Origin: Takakia lepidozioides
Taxonomy: Eukaryota; Streptophyta; Takakiopsida; Takakiales; Takakiaceae
Direction: 5' to 3'
Length of the DNA stretch: 60,000 nt
NCBI GenBank assembly: GCA_030704615.1
Contig: CM060731.1
Location: 1,862,001-1,922,000 of the forward strand
Of this stretch, positions 56,375 through 60,000 are shown piece by piece; the stretch's first letter is position 1, and each line of letters begins with the position of its first letter. The translations under genes were made by a program, and so were the position numbers. A model generated the notes under the pieces. It saw only the letters and a program-made list of their open reading frames with translations, did no database searches and was not told the origin of the DNA.

Positions 56375-57099
56375 TGTCGCGGCCCTTTGCCTTGAGGGCA
56401 GGGGGTCGGGACACATGAGGGGCTGCCCCTGTAGTGGGGCATCGGCAGCGATAGGTATGGGGGGCTGAAGCACCCTTGAGTGCCCAAGGCACTCAAGGAG
56501 GCGGAGGCGCTCACTAGGTGGAGCCCCGCACACCGGGTTGCGGTGGGGGTGGCTCCACAAGGGGTGGTGGTACCTTAGCGGGACTTAGTGGGGGTGGCAT
56601 AGGACTCACCATGGGGGCGGAGACCTCGTGGTGGGAGTCGTGGGGAGCCTTGGGACTCATCACGGTCCATAGGGGCCGTGATGAGTGGGCCAAGACTCAC
56701 CGCGACTCATCACCGGGAGTCGAGGGTTTTCGTGGTGGTTCGCCATAAAATGGCATGGCTGGTTATGAAACCCCCGCGGACAGCTACAGAAGTATATATA
56801 GGGAGTAGTAACCCCGAGAACGGTGCAAGCCCGTTGGTGACCAAAAACTAGCGAGTAAGCGAACGAGCCGGAAAGCGACCAAAGAGTGGGGAGCTGTTCC
56901 GGACTGCCATCTACCAAAGGGAATTCTCCTAGTCCCAAATAGGTGGAGGGTTTAGAGGGAAGCGAAGGGGGACCGTTATGTCCCGGTGAGCAGCCGAAGC
57001 TCCAAGTTGGCCCGGGCGGCCAGGTTGGGAGTCAGGCGCGCGCATCAAAGCGAGTAACTATGACTTGAAGGGGAGCTTACCGAAGTGAGGTGCGCGACA
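56375..57099 (+). repeat. 3' LTR of the second chromovirus copy
   Basis: About 725 bp, TGTCGCGGCC...GCGCGACA, homologous to both LTRs of the first element in reverse orientation. It has more differences from them than they have from each other, for example in 56,405-56,460. Confidence 0.92.
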
Positions 57100-57511
57100 C
57101 TGAATCACTGCTGGAAGGAGTGGGAAGGAGCACTTCTTGGAGAGACTTCGGACATCACTGGGGGAAAGGAGGAGAGAGTGTATCTCTGAGCAGAAAGATG
57201 GAGAGCACGGAATAGGAGGAGGATCTGTTGATGCTTAATGAATGCAGGCAGTAGAATTGTAATGTAGAGCAGATTAGAGACTCCATGGCTTCAGCCTGAT
57301 ACTTGATAGATATTCATCTGATACACACCTCATACTCATACTGTGTAGAGAGATCTGAGTGAAGCTGTGGAATGAATTGATGAGTTGATGGAATCCGATA
57401 AATTGATGAAGCAAACTGATACTTAATTACCAGCAGTAAGGTAACTAGCTAACATGAATGCGGGAAGGAAAACAAATAGGAAACACCCCCATGATACACT
57501 AGTTGTAGGTC
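57100..57511. other. Spacer between the LTR and the next gag
   Basis: Purine-rich. It should contain the leader or 5' LTR end of the following element, but no TG...CA LTR edge or tRNA-Met primer-binding site was recognised. Confidence 0.4.
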
Positions 57512-60000
57512 ATGACTGATTGTTCTGAGCGGGCTGAGTACTTAGAGATTTCCAACTCTTCTATCTTGGAGTTTCCGCCTCGGATAGCGAAGGGATGGGT
57601 GAGTAAAAGTCGCGCGACATTTGGCGACCATAATGGGGAGCTGGGTCAGGAACAACCAGATGTGACAGGCATCTGGTGGGATCATGGTGGATGGAGAATT
57701 AAAGAATTTGATGTGAATCAAATTCCTTGTGAAACTGAGAAGGAAAGATTGTCGAAACGATTCTTCCAGAGGTTTTTGGAATTGCCAGACGGTTGTAAAG
57801 AAAACATTCTTAAGAGAGTGCATGATGCTGACCCAGAGTGGGGTCTGGAGAAAGGAGTGATAAAGATTTATTAGGTGGCCTGTAGAGGAAGAGCACGTTG
57901 GTTACCAACATTGGTTTACGTGATAGCATTGCTATCCATTAAGCGAGTAGAGTTTGAAGGCTGGGAGGAAAGAAAGGTGAATGTTTATACTCATATGCAT
58001 GAAGAGCTTGTACTGGTAAAGAATTGGATTCCAAAGGATATTTTGTGGATCAAACTCACACCAAGAACAGCTTTTCAGACTTGTTTGCCATATGGTTATA
58101 TGGTAACGGAGACTTCAAGTATAGCCAAGGGTGCATTGAAGCTTGAAAGAAACCCAGGTATATACGAGAGATATTACAGAAGAGAGTTTTGGTTATTGGC
58201 ACATTAAAAGAAATGAAAGACATGGGACATGAGTGATGAAAGAGAAGCTAGACGCCAGAGATATTCAGCAAAAAGAGAAAGCTATCTGAAAGCTAATTAT
58301 CCATATCTTTGGGAGAGAGGAATAGACATAGGGGAATCATCTGGACCTCTCACACCATTAAGATCAAAGAGTACATCACCCATACCGGAAGAACTAGAGT
58401 TGGATGCCACTCCTTCTGTTTCTTTGCAAGAAAGATTAAGGGAATTGGTACAGGAAGAAGATCAATCACGAGGTGAAAGATCTGAGGTACATCCCTGGAT
58501 AAAAGATTTGACAGAAATCTTTGATAAGAGTTGGCATGGAACACCAAAAGCAGGAACTCCAGTTTCTGAAGCGGAAGGTAAAGAAGGAGGAGAGGATGTG
58601 GCAGAGCCAACGGAGAGTTCAGACTCTCCAACACCATTACAGTTGAGTTACATGAGTGAAGAAGAAACCCAAGGGCAGAACTTGGAGGATGAAAACAGAG
58701 AGAAGAAATTGGAAGAGGAAGAATATGAAGAAGTAGACCCAATAGCTGAGGTTGAGACTACAACCAGGACATCCCAACCCGTTGGACCTGGATCAAGTGG
58801 AGCACTTGGATCACAGGCCAACGAAGGTGTCGGCTCAGGGGGATCAGGCGGGCTGCGTGGATCTGGCTCTGGGGGGATAGGGAGTGTGGGAAGTAGTGCA
58901 ACTGAAGCTGGGAATACTGTGAATATCGTGGGGCCAGAAGCAGGGAGTGCTCAAGGGCCACCACTTGGTGGAAGATCCACCACAACAACAATAGGTCCAG
59001 AAGGACCAGCACCAGCAAGGGTGCCAGCACCTGTCAGTGGGCAGAAAGTAGGGCCACAGATGGCGTTACAACCAACACGGGCAAAACCACCTTTTTCAAT
59101 ATATTCAGGAAAAGGGGATCCCGATGTACATATTAGCCAATTTGAGCACATGTGTATAGTGAACAATGAGAATGGCGATGATGCCAAGATGAGATTGTTT
59201 CCTTGTTCACTTATAAAAAAAGCAAGTGAATGGTATGCAAGATTCCCTGATAATCATTTCCTAACCTGGAATGGCTTGAATACAGCATTCCAAAATAGGT
59301 TCAGGACAAGTAAAACTGAGGATGAAGTGTATGGGAGTTTACAACAGTTAAAGCAAAAGAAGCATGAAACTGTTGAGGAGTATATGGAAAGATGGAATTG
59401 ATGATGAAAAAGCTGGCTGCAGTACCAGCACCAGGGTTACAGAAGACTTGGTTTGTGAGTGGACTAAGACCAGAGTTGCAAAAAAGTGGATATGTTACCC
59501 CATAATACAGTGGAGGAGGCATTTGAAACTGCAAACAGAATTGAGCAATTGGGGATGCTCAGGAGAGAGAAAGGGATGATGAGGACTCTGAGGATGAGTC
59601 AGATGAAGAAGAAGAGCAAGAACTAAAAAGGAAGAGTAAGAGAAAGGAGAAGTTGAAGAGGGATAACTATGAGAAAAGATTGGAAGAAATCTTGAAGAAG
59701 TATGCCACAGAGGTTGCAACACATTGGAGGAAGGGTGTATGGTGTGCAAAGTGCCAGAATGAAGGCCATACCACCACAGAATGCCACATGAAGGAGAAAC
59801 ACTGTACTATCTGTAAAATGGATAACCATTCTACTGAGAATTGTTACTACAACAGAAGGACAGTTGCAAGAGAACCTAGGCAAGTAAGGGTGCATCAGGT
59901 GCAGCCCCAGCCAAGAAGAAACAATGATCAGGACCACTATGGTAGCCCTGGTGGTTATAACAATGGCATGGAAGGGAGAGGTAATTCAAGAGGGAATTAC
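57512..60000 (+). pseudogene. Gag region of another Ty3/gypsy-like retroelement, runs off the window
   Basis: 57,512-58,207 and 58,229-59,401 lie in one frame. The first part begins MTDCSERAEYLEISNSS and is broken by TAG at 57,872; stops at 58,205 and 58,214 precede the second ATG. The second part has an acidic, Gly/Ser-rich linker, then a Retrotrans_gag capsid domain (FSIYSGKGDPDVHISQFEHM, KKASEWYARFPDNHFLTWNG, about 59,092-59,280) and LKQKKHETVEEYMERW. After a frame change near 59,400 it continues through LAAVPAPGLQKTWFVSGLRP, and a K/E-rich stretch in another frame leads to CCHC knuckles CAKCQNEGHTTTEC and CTICKMDNHSTENC (59,743-59,850). Pol lies beyond the window. Not closely related to the chromovirus gag. 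Confidence 0.85.

Larger units (their letters stand above)
54349..57099 (+). mobile_element. 3' half of a second chromovirus copy (integrase to 3' LTR), 5'-truncated
   Basis: Homology to the 25-32 kb element begins abruptly at GGGCTGTTACAACCC (about 54,349) and continues through integrase, chromodomain, 3' noncoding region and one LTR ending CGCGACA at 57,099. Sequence upstream is unrelated, so RT, gag and the 5' LTR are missing. Orientation is opposite to the first copy. Confidence 0.92.

Noticed and set aside
1-60000. CRISPR arrays, bacterial operons, phage genes
   Set aside because: No regularly spaced identical repeats, no compact bacterial gene layout; the genes are spliced and eukaryotic.

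Overview
The window is nuclear DNA of a land plant. It has GT-AG spliced genes with short exons, PPR-DYW organelle RNA-editing sequences, a chromodomain Ty3/gypsy element, several LINE insertions, CACTA-type DNA transposons and SINE-like repeats. Abundant, partly decayed PPR-DYW copies and heavy repeat load fit a large-genome spore-bearing vascular plant. A fern is the best guess and a lycophyte is possible; no species is claimed.

Layout. 1-13,326 (+): the 3' two thirds of a TRM3/TARBP1-type SpoU tRNA 2'-O-ribose methyltransferase. From about 1,318 to the stop the exon phases join without conflict. Its introns hold LINE debris: three head-to-tail 5'-truncated copies at one target site (4,722-8,344), one antisense copy with a target duplication (11,204-11,672) and a second antisense LINE family (11,852-12,715). 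13,940-14,110: a 5S rRNA-like sequence, possibly a Cassandra-type TRIM remnant. 14,330-17,532 (-): a complete five-exon archaeal-type phosphoglycerate mutase gene. 18,857-20,897 (+) and 22,043-23,930 (-): two PPR-DYW pseudogenes in opposite orientation, lying between inverted copies of a GC-rich repeat. 25,070-32,048 (-): a full-length but dead chromovirus with TATAT target duplications.

32,050-50,650 is mostly repeat and unassigned sequence. It contains at least four CACTA-like ends, one of them a delimited 3.0-kb element with a GAA target duplication that carries a gag-like gene. It also holds a second gag relic, a tRNA-derived SINE and a broken PPR fragment. 50,724-52,977 (+) is a four-exon gene for a DNA N6/N4-methyltransferase-like protein with permuted motif order and one in-frame stop. 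54,349-57,099 (+) is the 3' part of a second chromovirus copy with an open integrase-chromodomain frame. 57,512-60,000 (+) is the gag region of another Ty3/gypsy-like element that runs off the window.

Only two genes look like ordinary functional host genes: the tRNA methyltransferase (tRNA modification) and the phosphoglycerate mutase (glycolysis). The methyltransferase-like gene is the least familiar object. All exon boundaries and similarities were judged by eye; no search was run.
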